Assembly: GCF_035978755.1 (NCBI RefSeq)
Contig: NZ_CP108414.1
Location: forward strand, 6,758,001 to 6,822,000
Length of the DNA stretch: 64,000 nucleotides
Direction of reading: 5' to 3'
Source: Streptomyces sp. NBC_01298
GTDB taxonomy: Bacteria > Actinomycetota > Actinomycetes > Streptomycetales > Streptomycetaceae
Positions 54,382-64,000 of the stretch are shown piece by piece. Position 1 is the first letter of the stretch. Each line of letters opens with the position of its first letter. The position numbers and the translations under genes were made by a program. The notes beneath the pieces were generated by a model, which was not told where the DNA came from, made no database searches, and saw only the letters and a list, made by a program, of their open reading frames with translations.

Positions 54382-54631
54382 TTGCCCCGCAGGGCGCACC
54401 ACCTGCACCCGCCCACCGGCCCCGCGCCGGGACGGCCGTAGCGGCAGCTCCGCCCGGCCACCGCCGGACGGAGTCCGGCGCAGCGGCGCGAAGCCCGCGC
54501 AGCGGTGCGAGCGACGCGTCGAAAAGGTGCGCGGCGCGTCGAGAAGGGGCGACAGGGTGACCGGTGTGGCGGGTGTGCGCTGGACGCTCTGGTCACCCCG
54601 GCGCGCGGGGGGCTCCGATTAGGCTCGGAGC

Positions 54632-55009
54632 ATGAGCACGAATGATCACCGCGACGCCCCCGCCTCCTTCGCCGTGTCCCTCCCGGACGTCCCCGACTCC
54701 GAGCTGGAGCCGGACGAGCTCGACCCCGCGCAGATCGTCTCGGGGAATCCGGTCGTGACCGGCAAGGTGCTGTGGGAGGCGCCGGACGGCTCGCAGGTGC
54801 GCGGCATCTGGCAGATCACCCCGGGCGTCGTCACCGACACCGAGGCGAACGAGCTGTTCGTGGTGGTCAGCGGCCGCGCCACCATCGAGGTGGAGGGCGG
54901 CGGAACCCTGGAGGTCGGCCCCGGCTCCGCGTGCGTCCTGCGGGAGGGGGACCGGACCACCTGGACCGTCCACGAGACGCTCCGCAAGGCGTACCACATC
55001 AGCTACTGA
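54632..55009 (+). CDS. Cupin domain protein (DUF861-like)
   Basis: 125 residues with one cupin_3/DUF861-type barrel: GKVLWEAPDGSQVRGIWQIT, VTDTEANELFVVVSGRATIE and GPGSACVLREGDRTTWTVHE, then LRKAYHISY at the end. The family includes ureidoglycine aminohydrolase-like and EutQ-like proteins; metal-binding histidines are sparse here, so activity is uncertain. It converges on the MFS gene with a 7-bp overlap. Confidence 0.85.
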   Translation: MSTNDHRDAPASFAVSLPDVPDSELEPDELDPAQIVSGNPVVTGKVLWEAPDGSQVRGIWQITPGVVTDTEANELFVVVSGRATIEVEGGGTLEVGPGSACVLREGDRTTWTVHETLRKAYHISY

Positions 55010-56298
55010 CCGGTATCGGCGGCTTTCACGGGACGGCGGCGCGAGGTGAACAGCGCGAGCGCCGCCATCGGCAGCAGCAGGGCGGCGGCGGCCGCGTTGA
55101 GCCAGCCGTAGCCCGCCTGGGACATGACGAGCCCGGCGGCGGCGCCGCCGACCCCGGCGGCCGTGTTCATGGTGAGGTCGCCCAGCCCCTGTACGGCGGC
55201 CCGCGCGGGCGCCGGCACCGAGTCGGTCAGCAGCGCCGAGCCGGACACCATGCCGGCGGACCAGCCCAGGCCGAGCAGGAAGAGTCCGGCGGCGCTCTGG
55301 GCGTGGTTCCCGTCGGCCGTGCCGGCGAGCAGTGCGGCGACGGACAGCAGGCCTGCCGCGAGCCCGATCACGGACAGCCGGCCGATCCGGTCCGCGAGCC
55401 AGCCCATCACCGGCGAGAAGCCGAACATGCCGGCGATGTGCCCGCTGATGACCAGCCCGATGAGCTGGAGCCCGGCTCCGTGGTGCCCCAGGTCGACCGG
55501 GGTCATCACCATGATCGAGACCATGGCGGTGTGGGACACCGCGATGGTGAGCAGGGCGAGCCGGGCCCGGGGTGAGGCCTTGACGGCCGCGAACCCGGCA
55601 CGCAGCGAACGCCCGGCGCGGGTCTGGTCCTCGGAGGGAGCGAGCGCGCGGGCCGTCAGCAGCGGGTCGGGTCGCAGGAGTACGCCGATCAGCGTGGCGG
55701 TGAGCAGGAAGACGGCGCCGGCCCAGATGAAAGGCCCCGCCGTCGGGGGTATGGAGGTGCCGGTGAAGCTGCGGCTGGCCGGGGCGGAGAGGTTCGGGCC
55801 GAGCACGGCGCCGATGGTGGAGGCCCAGACGACCACGGAGATCGCTCGTGCCCGGTGGTCGGGCTCGGCGAGGTCGGCGGCGGCGAAGCGGGCCTGGAGG
55901 TTGGCCGAGGAGGCGGCTCCGAAGGCGGCCATGCCGAGCATCAGCAGCGGGAAGTTCTTGATCGAGGCGGCGAGGACGACGAGGGCGGCCCCGGCCGCGC
56001 CGATCACGTAGGCGAGGACCAGCCCGGGCCGGCGGCCGCGCGCGGTCATCAGCGCGGCGAGCGGCAGGGAGACGGCGGCTGTGCCGATCACGGAGGCCGT
56101 CGAGGCGAAGCCGGAGAGCGACTCCGTGCCGCTGACCTCGGTGGCCAGGACCGGGGCCAGGGCGATGCTGATGGGCACGCCGATCCCGCCCAGCACCTGG
56201 CCGGCGATCAGCACCGTGGAGGTGCGGCGCCGCAGCCGTGGCAGGTCGGCGGCGGTGAAGGTGACGGCGGGCCGGTCGGTGCCGGGCACGGTGCTCAC
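55003..56298 (-). CDS. MFS transporter
   Basis: 431 residues with about 12 membrane helices, a major facilitator exporter. The MFS motif after helix 2 reads AALMTARGRRPGLVLAYVIG. The second half has GWLADRIGRLSVIGLAAGLL, the repeated motif A. No substrate can be assigned; a drug or metabolite efflux role is usual. The GTG at 56298 has a strong GGAGGTGG six bases upstream. An ATG at 56346 or GTG at 56373 would add 16-25 residues without a good ribosome-binding site. Confidence 0.87.
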   Translation of the reverse strand: MSTVPGTDRPAVTFTAADLPRLRRRTSTVLIAGQVLGGIGVPISIALAPVLATEVSGTESLSGFASTASVIGTAAVSLPLAALMTARGRRPGLVLAYVIGAAGAALVVLAASIKNFPLLMLGMAAFGAASSANLQARFAAADLAEPDHRARAISVVVWASTIGAVLGPNLSAPASRSFTGTSIPPTAGPFIWAGAVFLLTATLIGVLLRPDPLLTARALAPSEDQTRAGRSLRAGFAAVKASPRARLALLTIAVSHTAMVSIMVMTPVDLGHHGAGLQLIGLVISGHIAGMFGFSPVMGWLADRIGRLSVIGLAAGLLSVAALLAGTADGNHAQSAAGLFLLGLGWSAGMVSGSALLTDSVPAPARAAVQGLGDLTMNTAAGVGGAAAGLVMSQAGYGWLNAAAAALLLPMAALALFTSRRRPVKAADTGQ

Positions 56299-56452
56299 GC
56301 GGTCCACCTCCGACACGGATGCGGAGGGGCTGCGGGCGCGGCGCATGGAGTGGTCACCGCCGCAGTTTCGCACCCCGCGCGGGGCGGGCGGAACAGGGTT
56401 TCCCGCAGCACGGGGAGCACGGGAAGCACGGGGGCCACGGCCGGACCGCCCC

Positions 56453-57022
56453 CTAGAACAGCGGCTCGGGGAGGACGCCCTCCAGGGCCAGGAGGCGGCG
56501 CTTGGTCTCCACGCCGCCGCCGAAGCCGCCGATGCCCCCGTCGTTCTCCACGACCCGGTGGCAGGCCACCACCAGGGGCAGCGGGTTCGAGCCCATGGCG
56601 TTGCCGACGGCCTGGGCCGCGCCCGGGGCGCCGGCCCGGGCGGCCAGCTCGCCGTACCCCACGACCGCCCCGTAGGGCACGGTGCGGTCCAGCTCCAGCA
56701 GGACCTGCCGGTTGAAGCCGGAGCTGAGCCGCCAGTCCAGCGGCAGGTCGAAGCGGCGCAGCGTACCGGCGAAGTAGGCCTTCAGCTGGCGGATCGGCTC
56801 GGCCAGCAGGACCTCCTCGCCCGGCGGCGGGCGCCGGGCGTCGGCGCCGAGCCGGGAGACCAGCGCGCCGATCATCTTCGCGGCGCGGTCCGGTCCGGCA
56901 TGGAACTCGACCTTGACCAGGCCCTCGGGGGTGGCGGCGAGGAGCAGCGGCCCGATACCGGTGTCGCCGCTGTCGACGACGGTCCATTCGAGGTGCGGCC
57001 CGCGGGGCTCAGGAGTGTCCAC
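56453..57022 (-). CDS. ogt: Methylated-DNA-[protein]-cysteine S-methyltransferase
   Basis: 189 residues of the Ogt/AdaC family, which repairs O6-methylguanine by suicidal transfer to a cysteine. The C-terminal part has VPYGAVVGYGELAARAG, AVGNAMGSNPLPLVVACHRV (active cysteine in ACHRV, where PCHRV is usual) and GGIGGFGGGVETKRRLLALE. The N-terminus is the methyltransf_1N domain. The GTG at 57022 follows GAAGGGG; longer upstream readings cross the next gene. Confidence 0.93.
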   Translation of the reverse strand: MDTPEPRGPHLEWTVVDSGDTGIGPLLLAATPEGLVKVEFHAGPDRAAKMIGALVSRLGADARRPPPGEEVLLAEPIRQLKAYFAGTLRRFDLPLDWRLSSGFNRQVLLELDRTVPYGAVVGYGELAARAGAPGAAQAVGNAMGSNPLPLVVACHRVVENDGGIGGFGGGVETKRRLLALEGVLPEPLF

Positions 57023-57087
57023 CCCTTCACGGTACGGCGCTCCGCTGACAGCGCTGACAGCACCGGCAGCGCCGGCAGTGCCGCCCG

Positions 57088-57972
57088 TCAGTAGCCGCCG
57101 ACCGCTTCCCGTACGACGTCGGGCTTGTCGGTGATGATCCCGTCCACGCCCATGTCCTGGACCTTCAGGGCGGTCGCGGCGTCGTCCACGATCCAGGTGT
57201 CCACTTCCAGCGCCTTGCCGTGGGCGCCGGGCAGCTTGTGCACCGCGGCGACCCAGTCGCTGTTGATCGTGGTGTACCAGGGGTTGATCCGGTCGGTGAA
57301 CTCGGCGTACCGCGGCAGGTCGGCCAGGGGCGGGGTGCCCAGGAAGGCCGTGAACAGGTCGGGGCGCAGTTCGTGCACGGTGCGGACCGAGGCGGCGCTG
57401 AAGCTCTGGACCACCAGCCGGCGGGCCACGTGGTTCTCTTCGAGCCAGCCGGTCTCGCCCAGCACGTCCAGGGTCTGCCGTTCGATCCCCGGGTAGAGCT
57501 CCGGCTTCTTGATCTCCAGGAGCAGCCGCTGCTGGTTGCGCTGGACGCGGTTCATGTACTGCCGCAGGGTCGGTACGCGGGCGCCCGTGAACTCCTGACC
57601 GAACCAGCTGCCCGCGTCCAGCCGGGCGATCTCCGCCGCGGTGAAGTCCTTCACCCGCCAGGGCTTGCGATCGGGGAAGACCTGCTCGACGTCGGTCGTC
57701 CGGGCCAGCGTGTCGTCGTGGACGACCACGAGCTCGCCGTCCTTGGTGCGCTGGACGTCGTTCTCCACCCAGTCGAAGCCCATCTCCATGGCGAGGTCGA
57801 TCGACTCCAGGGTGTTCTCCGGGGCGTAGGCCGAAGCCCCCCGGTGGGCGTACACGATCGGGTTGGACAGCCAGTCCGGACCGGGTGCGGCCGAGGCGGA
57901 GCCCGCACCGCACACGGTCAGGGTGAGCCCCAGCAAGGCGGCGGTGGCCGCGGCGGCGGATCGGACGTACAT
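57088..57972 (-). CDS. Secreted glycerophosphodiester phosphodiesterase
   Basis: 294 residues. A signal peptide (MYVRSAAAATAALLGLTLTV) precedes the GDPD TIM barrel: NPIVYAHRGASAYAPENTLE (catalytic HR), FDWVENDVQRTKDGELVVVH (ExD and H), LLLEIKKPELYPG, and VDGIITDKPDVV at the end. It hydrolyses glycerophosphodiesters outside the cell, recovering glycerol 3-phosphate and phosphate. GAGGAGA precedes the ATG at 57972. It is divergent from uvrB. No PHO box was recognised. Confidence 0.93.
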   Translation of the reverse strand: MYVRSAAAATAALLGLTLTVCGAGSASAAPGPDWLSNPIVYAHRGASAYAPENTLESIDLAMEMGFDWVENDVQRTKDGELVVVHDDTLARTTDVEQVFPDRKPWRVKDFTAAEIARLDAGSWFGQEFTGARVPTLRQYMNRVQRNQQRLLLEIKKPELYPGIERQTLDVLGETGWLEENHVARRLVVQSFSAASVRTVHELRPDLFTAFLGTPPLADLPRYAEFTDRINPWYTTINSDWVAAVHKLPGAHGKALEVDTWIVDDAATALKVQDMGVDGIITDKPDVVREAVGGY

Positions 57973-58222
57973 GCGCGTTCTCCTCGGGTCATGGGCCCTG
58001 CTCCTGCCGTCAAACGGGCGCGGAGCGGCATTCGTTGCGGCGAGGCACTGGCGGCGGTGCGTTTCCGACGCACTTTCAGGAGAGCCGCGTACGGCGATCA
58101 TGGGGTTGACGATCACCGGGCCGCCACCGAACTACGACAAACGGACCAGACCCGCACGGCTCCGCCCGAGGCGGACGGGGCGGACGGCCCCGAGTGTCAG
58201 TGGGTGGTCGTACGGTTGACCC

Positions 58223-60382
<2,160 letters not shown>

Positions 60383-60468
60383 CCCGGAGGCGGTCAGTAG
60401 GGTTGGCACAGCCGCAGGTACATGCTGCGCACCCCCATCGGGGGAGGGCTATGGAGAGGGGACAGCGC

Positions 60469-61047
60469 GTGACGGTCAACATGACCAAGGGTCAGGCCAT
60501 CAGTCTGCAGAAGGCGGACGGAGGCACGCTGACCGCGGTCCGGATGGGCCTCGGCTGGCAGGCTGCCAAGCGCCGGGGGCTGTTCGGCTCGCGGACCCGG
60601 GAGATCGACCTCGACGCGTCGGCGGTGCTCTTCGCCGACAAGCAGCCCGTGGACGTCGTCTTCTTCCGGCACCTGCAGAGCGACGACGGCTCGGTCAAGC
60701 ACACCGGTGACAACCTCGTCGGCGGCGTGGGCCAGGGCGGGGACGACGAGTCGATCCTCGTCGACCTGCAGCGCGTGCCGGTGCACATCGACCAGATCGT
60801 CTTCACGGTGAACTCCTTCACCGGTCAGACGTTCCAGGAGGTGGAGAACGCCTTCTGCCGCATCGTCGACGAGACCAACGGCCAGGAGCTGGCCCGCTAC
60901 ACGCTGGACGGTGGCGGCCAGTACACCGCTCAGATCATGGCGAAGGTGTCGCGCGTCGGCGCCGGCTGGCAGATGACGGCCCTCGGAAACCCGGCCAACG
61001 GCCGTACCTTCCAGGACCTGATGCCGGCGATCCTGCCGCACCTGTAA
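60469..61047 (+). CDS. TerD family tellurium-resistance/stress protein
   Basis: 192 residues of the TerD/CABP family: VTVNMTKGQAISLQKADGG, VRMGLGWQAAKRRGLFGSRT, DLDASAVLFADKQPVDVVFF, HTGDNLVGGVGQGGDDESI and QIVFTVNSFTGQTFQEVENA, with the acidic Ca-binding DGDD-like cluster. TerD proteins bind calcium and are linked to tellurite, phage and stress responses in ter operons. The GTG at 60469 matches the family N-terminus; the ATG at 60451 is an alternative. GGAGAGGGG lies in front. It lies in line with uvrB and the terD/terC genes downstream. Confidence 0.94.
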   Translation: MTVNMTKGQAISLQKADGGTLTAVRMGLGWQAAKRRGLFGSRTREIDLDASAVLFADKQPVDVVFFRHLQSDDGSVKHTGDNLVGGVGQGGDDESILVDLQRVPVHIDQIVFTVNSFTGQTFQEVENAFCRIVDETNGQELARYTLDGGGQYTAQIMAKVSRVGAGWQMTALGNPANGRTFQDLMPAILPHL

Positions 61048-61189
61048 ACACCTGTAAGCACCTCTGAGCAGGACCGGCGGCTCTGCCGGACACGGCACGG
61101 CACAGCACTACACAGCACAGCACAGCACAGCAGGACCGGGCACGATCGAAGGCCCGGCGGAACACCGGGTACGGGGGAGGGGCTGCACG
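61048..61189. other. Spacer with CACAG microsatellite
   Basis: 142 bp without a gene. Between about 61094 and 61131 the sequence is built from ACGGC and then ACAGC five-base units (CACGGCACAGC, then CACAG several times). It ends in GGGGGAGGGG ahead of the next ATG. Confidence 0.6.
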
Positions 61190-63145
61190 ATGACGGCCGA
61201 ACTGGTCCGGGGGCAGAACCACCCCCTGTCCCGGAGCCGGGTGGAGATCAGGGTCTCGGCGGGCACACCCGTGCTCGCCCTGGCCCACCTCGGCGACGAC
61301 TCGGGCCGGCTCGCCGGCCCCGGGGCGCTCGCCCACCCCGGCGCCCGCACCCTTCCCGGGCTGGAAGTGCCCGGAGCGGCATCCGGGCAGCACCGCATAG
61401 CGGTCGACCTCGACGCGGTCGCACCGGCCGTCCACCGGGTCGGCCTCGTCCTGGTCCTGCCGCCCGGCGGGCCGGTGCACTTCGGCGCGGTCCCCGCCTC
61501 CTACGTGTCCGTGGCCGATCCGGAGGGCGCGGAGCTCGCCGGGTACACGCTGACCGGACTGGAGTCGGAGACCGCCGTCGTGGCCCTGGAGCTGTACCGG
61601 CGCCAGGGCGCCTGGAAGGTGCGCGCCGTCGGCCAGGGGTACGCCGCCGGTCTCGGCGCGCTCCTGACCGACGCGGGGCTGCCCGCCCCGGCCGCGGTCG
61701 AACTGGCCGCCGCCGCCCTGGGCACGGCTCCGGCCGGAGACATCACCCTGGCCGTCATGCCCGGCGGCCCGGCCCCGACCGTTCCGCGCGGGCTCCGGGC
61801 CCCGGCCACGGCCGAGCCCCCGGCCCCGGCGCCGGCGCCGGCGCCGGCGCCGCAGGAGGTTCCGGCCGCCCCCACGCCGCCGCCGATGCCCCCGGACCCG
61901 GGCGCCGCCGGCGGTCCGCCCACCATCAGCTACGCGCACCCGCGCCGCCGCACCAGCACCGAGCCGCCCGAGCCCGCGCCGCGCCCGGCCGAGCCGCCGC
62001 GACCCGGCGAGGCGCCCCGGCCCATCGCCGGGGACGCGAGCGGCTGGTCCATGGAGGAGCGGCTCTACAACCAGGTCTGGGGCATGTTCGAGGACCTGGC
62101 CCGCGCCGTCGCCGCCTACCGCGGAGCCGTCGAGTTCGCCGACTCCCGGATGGACCGCGAGCTCGACGAGGCCCTGTCCGACCCGCGCCACCGCCTCGGC
62201 GGCTCCGGCAACGCCGCCCGGGACACCGCCCGGGCCCGCCGCGAGGAACTGGTCGCGCGGGCGCAGGAGGTCCTCGACCGGGACCTGGTCCAGCTCACCG
62301 CCGAGTCCGAGGTGGTCGAGCCCGCGCTGCCCGCCGCGTACGCGCGCTGGGACAACCCCGTCTGGCAGGCGCACACCGTGCCCGCCGAAGCCCCCCTCGC
62401 CCTGCGCCTGGGCGACCTCCACCTGCCCGAGCGGCCCGACCTGCGCATCCCCATGCTGGTCCGGGTCCCGCCGGAGCGCGGTCTGTGGATCGACAACGGC
62501 CGCACCGGCTCCGAGGCGGCCATGGCGATGGACACCGACCGGCTGCGCCGCGCCGCCATGGACATGGCCGTCGCGCACGCGGCGCGGATGCTGGCCGCCC
62601 ACCCCGCGGACCGGTTCGCCGTCCACGTCATCGACGCGGCCGGCGCCGGAGCCGCCTCGCTGGCCCCGCTGGTGCGCGCCGGAGTGCTGGCCGGGGCGCC
62701 GGCGGCCGGGGCCGCGGGGGTCACCGAGACCCTGGAGCGGCTGACCCGCCGGGTGGACCTCGTACAGATGGCGGTGCGGGCCGGGGCTCCCGAGGACCTG
62801 CCGCCCGATGTGGACACCTCCGACCAGCTGCTGATCGTGCACGACTTCCCGCACGGCTTCGACGACCGCGCCGTCACCCGTTTGCGCTATCTCGCCGACG
62901 AGGGCCCGGCGGTCGGCGTGCACCTCCTGATGGTCGCGGACCGTGACGAGGCCTCGGCCTACGGGCCGCTGCTGGATCCGCTGTGGCGCTCGCTGATGCG
63001 GCTGTCGCCCGTCCCGGACAACCACCTCGCGGACCCCTGGGTCCACCACGCCTGGACCTTCGAGCCGGATCTGCCCCCGCAGGGCAGCCGGGTCCTGGAC
63101 CAGGCGCTGGAGCGGGTCGCGGCGGCCCGGGGACGCGCGCGGTAG
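61190..63145 (+). CDS. Large TerD-domain protein with C-terminal FtsK-like region
   Basis: 651 residues. The N-terminal TerD-like domain (about 1-190) has LSRSRVEIRVSAGTPVLALA, VHRVGLVLVLPPGGPVHFGA and LELYRRQGAWKVRAVGQGY. A Pro/Ala-rich linker (about 195-275) and a helical segment (EERLYNQVWGMFEDLARAVA) follow. The last 300 residues, LRIPMLVRVPPERGLWIDNG to AHAARMLAAHPADRFAVHVI, resemble a degenerate FtsK/SpoIIIE-like or kinase-like module; no Walker A motif (GxxxxGKT) is visible. TerD with a ring-ATPase-like partner is a known ter combination; here both may be one chain. The ATG at 61190 follows GGGGGAGGGG. Confidence 0.78.
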   Translation: MTAELVRGQNHPLSRSRVEIRVSAGTPVLALAHLGDDSGRLAGPGALAHPGARTLPGLEVPGAASGQHRIAVDLDAVAPAVHRVGLVLVLPPGGPVHFGAVPASYVSVADPEGAELAGYTLTGLESETAVVALELYRRQGAWKVRAVGQGYAAGLGALLTDAGLPAPAAVELAAAALGTAPAGDITLAVMPGGPAPTVPRGLRAPATAEPPAPAPAPAPAPQEVPAAPTPPPMPPDPGAAGGPPTISYAHPRRRTSTEPPEPAPRPAEPPRPGEAPRPIAGDASGWSMEERLYNQVWGMFEDLARAVAAYRGAVEFADSRMDRELDEALSDPRHRLGGSGNAARDTARARREELVARAQEVLDRDLVQLTAESEVVEPALPAAYARWDNPVWQAHTVPAEAPLALRLGDLHLPERPDLRIPMLVRVPPERGLWIDNGRTGSEAAMAMDTDRLRRAAMDMAVAHAARMLAAHPADRFAVHVIDAAGAGAASLAPLVRAGVLAGAPAAGAAGVTETLERLTRRVDLVQMAVRAGAPEDLPPDVDTSDQLLIVHDFPHGFDDRAVTRLRYLADEGPAVGVHLLMVADRDEASAYGPLLDPLWRSLMRLSPVPDNHLADPWVHHAWTFEPDLPPQGSRVLDQALERVAAARGRAR

Positions 63146-63210
63146 CGGTGGCCGGGCGGTCCGCCGCCCGGCCTCGATGACCGGCCGCTGACCAGTTCTT
63201 GGGTTCCCCT

Positions 63211-63239
63211 TTACCTTTCGCGCCCACCGCGGGTACTCT
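63211..63239 (+). promoter_or_regulatory. Candidate promoter of terC
   Basis: TTACCT (63211-63216) and TACTCT (63234-63239) lie 17 bp apart. Transcription would begin near 63246, just before the riboswitch-like P1 stem (63248), which supports the call. Confidence 0.5.
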
Positions 63240-63246
63240 GGTGAAC

Positions 63247-63412
63247 GCGGAGGGGAGTATTCCTGCTTTCCTGCTACGGCGTGCCCGTCAATACGGACTG
63301 CAATCGGTCCCGGGGCGCCGGCCCGTGGCCTCCTGGCCGTCCGGGTGGAAGAGACCTCCGGCAGCGATGACGCTGACAAAGTTCTGAGCCATCTGCCGGA
63401 GGCGTGTTCATA
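63247..63412 (+). promoter_or_regulatory. yybP-ykoY-like (Mn2+) riboswitch upstream of terC
   Basis: CGGAGG (63248-63253) can pair with CCTCCG (63355-63360) as the closing P1 stem. Just inside are GGGAGTA at the 5' side, GTCAATACGG near 63287, and GAGACC at the 3' side, all resembling conserved segments of the yybP-ykoY motif, which senses Mn2+ and often precedes TerC-type genes. CCTCCGGCAG (63355-63364) pairs perfectly with CTGCCGGAGG (63393-63402), which holds the Shine-Dalgarno GGAGG of terC. The two pairings exclude each other, as expected for a translational switch. Confidence 0.75.
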
Positions 63413-64000
63413 GTGGACGTTTCGTTGACTCTCTGGGTGCTGACCATTCTCGGTCTGGGCATCCTCATCGGCGCCGATTTCTTCATCGGCCGCAAGCCGC
63501 ACGACGTCTCCATGAAGGAGGCGGGCATCTGGACGGTCGTCTGGATCGTCCTCGCGGTGCTCTTCGGTCTCGGCCTGCTGGTGTTCGGGCACGGCCAGGC
63601 CTCGCAGGAGTTCTTCGCCGGTTTCATCACCGAGAAGTCCCTCAGCGTGGACAACCTCTTCGTCTTCGTCCTGATCATGGCGAAGTTCGCGGTGCCCTCG
63701 CAGCTCCAGCAGCGCGTGCTGCTGATCGGCGTGCTGATCGCCCTGGTCCTGCGCGCCATCTTCATCGCCGCCGGCGCCGCGATCATCACCAACTTCTCGT
63801 GGGTCTTCTACATCTTCGGCGCGTTCCTCATCTACACCGCGTGGAAGCTGATCCAGGAAGCCCGCAAGGACGAGGAGGAAGAGGAGTTCGAGGAGAACCG
63901 CCTCCTGAAGTCCATCGAGAAGAAGTTCGGAGTCTCCGACCGCTACCACGGCACGAAGCTCTTCATCCAGAACAACGGCAAGCGCATCATGACCCCGCTG
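63413..64000 (+). CDS. TerC family integral membrane protein (cut by window edge)
   Basis: 196 residues visible, open to the last base of the window. VDVSLTLWVLTILGLGILIG and ADFFIGRKPHDVSMKEAGI are followed by the TerC core ITEKSLSVDNLFVFVLIMAK and AGAAIITNFSWVFYIFGAF, and a charged loop (ARKDEEEEEFEENRLLKSIE). TerC/Alx-type proteins are membrane proteins of the LysE superfamily associated with manganese export and metalation of secreted proteins. The GTG at 63413 is the start reached by the GGAGG at 63398-63402. The riboswitch-like leader upstream would tie its expression to manganese. Confidence 0.93.
   Translation, partial: MDVSLTLWVLTILGLGILIGADFFIGRKPHDVSMKEAGIWTVVWIVLAVLFGLGLLVFGHGQASQEFFAGFITEKSLSVDNLFVFVLIMAKFAVPSQLQQRVLLIGVLIALVLRAIFIAAGAAIITNFSWVFYIFGAFLIYTAWKLIQEARKDEEEEEFEENRLLKSIEKKFGVSDRYHGTKLFIQNNGKRIMTPL

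Larger units (their letters stand above)
53708..54631. other. Gene-free repeat-rich gap between psuG and the cupin gene
   Basis: 924 bp, no credible gene on either strand. It holds a C/T-rich hexamer tract (about 53795-53940), a nested inverted-repeat element (54085-54381) and about 250 bp of GC-rich sequence up to the cupin start. The psuG promoter presumably lies near 53710-53780. Confidence 0.65.

Overview
The window is about 64 kb of a very GC-rich actinobacterial chromosome, almost certainly Streptomyces. The evidence is the codon bias, GTG starts behind GGAGG sites, a long chaplin with a sortase signal, Tat and lipobox exports, and a gene order (pyk, pdtaR, liv operon, polA, rpsA, coaE, uvrB, terD/terC) that I recall from the central S. 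coelicolor chromosome. No prophage, CRISPR array or antibiotic cluster is visible.

Region by region: 1-4.4 kb carries the 3' end of pepN, about 1 kb of gene-free repeat and hairpin DNA, and a translationally coupled decarboxylase/N-hydroxylase pair resembling desferrioxamine DesA/DesB but without DesC/DesD. 4.4-10 kb holds a Tat-exported 5'-nucleotidase, a SIMPL protein, pyruvate kinase, and an alpha/beta hydrolase divergent from a TetR regulator with a clear operator. 10-11.3 kb is decaying: a MarR pseudogene behind a perfect SoxR-type box, a LAGLIDADG/HTH pseudogene, and a tRNA with anticodon CAA but a short variable loop. 11.3-17.9 kb has the ANTAR response regulator pdtaR and the livKHMGF branched-chain amino acid transporter. 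18-32.5 kb holds two exported/membrane proteins, a thioesterase, an FdhF/YdeP-type oxidoreductase, polA, a DUF4184 protein, a lytic transglycosylase with a long Pro/Thr/Ser/Lys tail, a DUF3068 protein, hrpB and a methyltransferase. 32.5-37.9 kb has rpsA with a structured leader, a PAC2 protein, coaE, and an esterase gene frameshifted by an 8-bp duplication into the downstream TPR gene. 37.9-39.15 kb is a complete IS630-type element abutting a 115-bp MITE-like hairpin. 39.1-51.8 kb is a mix of small membrane and secreted proteins, an HTH/TM regulator, a SNF2 helicase coupled to a SWIM protein, a HAD-like protein, a long chaplin, a DUF2293 protein, a cupin, a WGR/beta-propeller protein and a uridine-kinase-like protein. 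51.8-58 kb has a psuG/PfkB kinase pair, a 0.9-kb repeat-rich gap, a cupin, an MFS transporter, ogt and a secreted glycerophosphodiesterase. 58.2-64 kb has uvrB, two TerD-domain genes and a truncated terC behind a likely yybP-ykoY manganese riboswitch.

Strongest leads: the yybP-ykoY-like leader with an RBS-sequestering alternative stem; the rpsA leader hairpin; the SoxR-type box driving a dead leaderless gene; the short-variable-loop CAA tRNA; the 8-bp duplication fusing two genes; the IS/MITE junction; and a change in strand composition near 10 kb that ignores gene orientation. Functions were assigned by reading motifs. No database search was possible, so family names rest on recognition.
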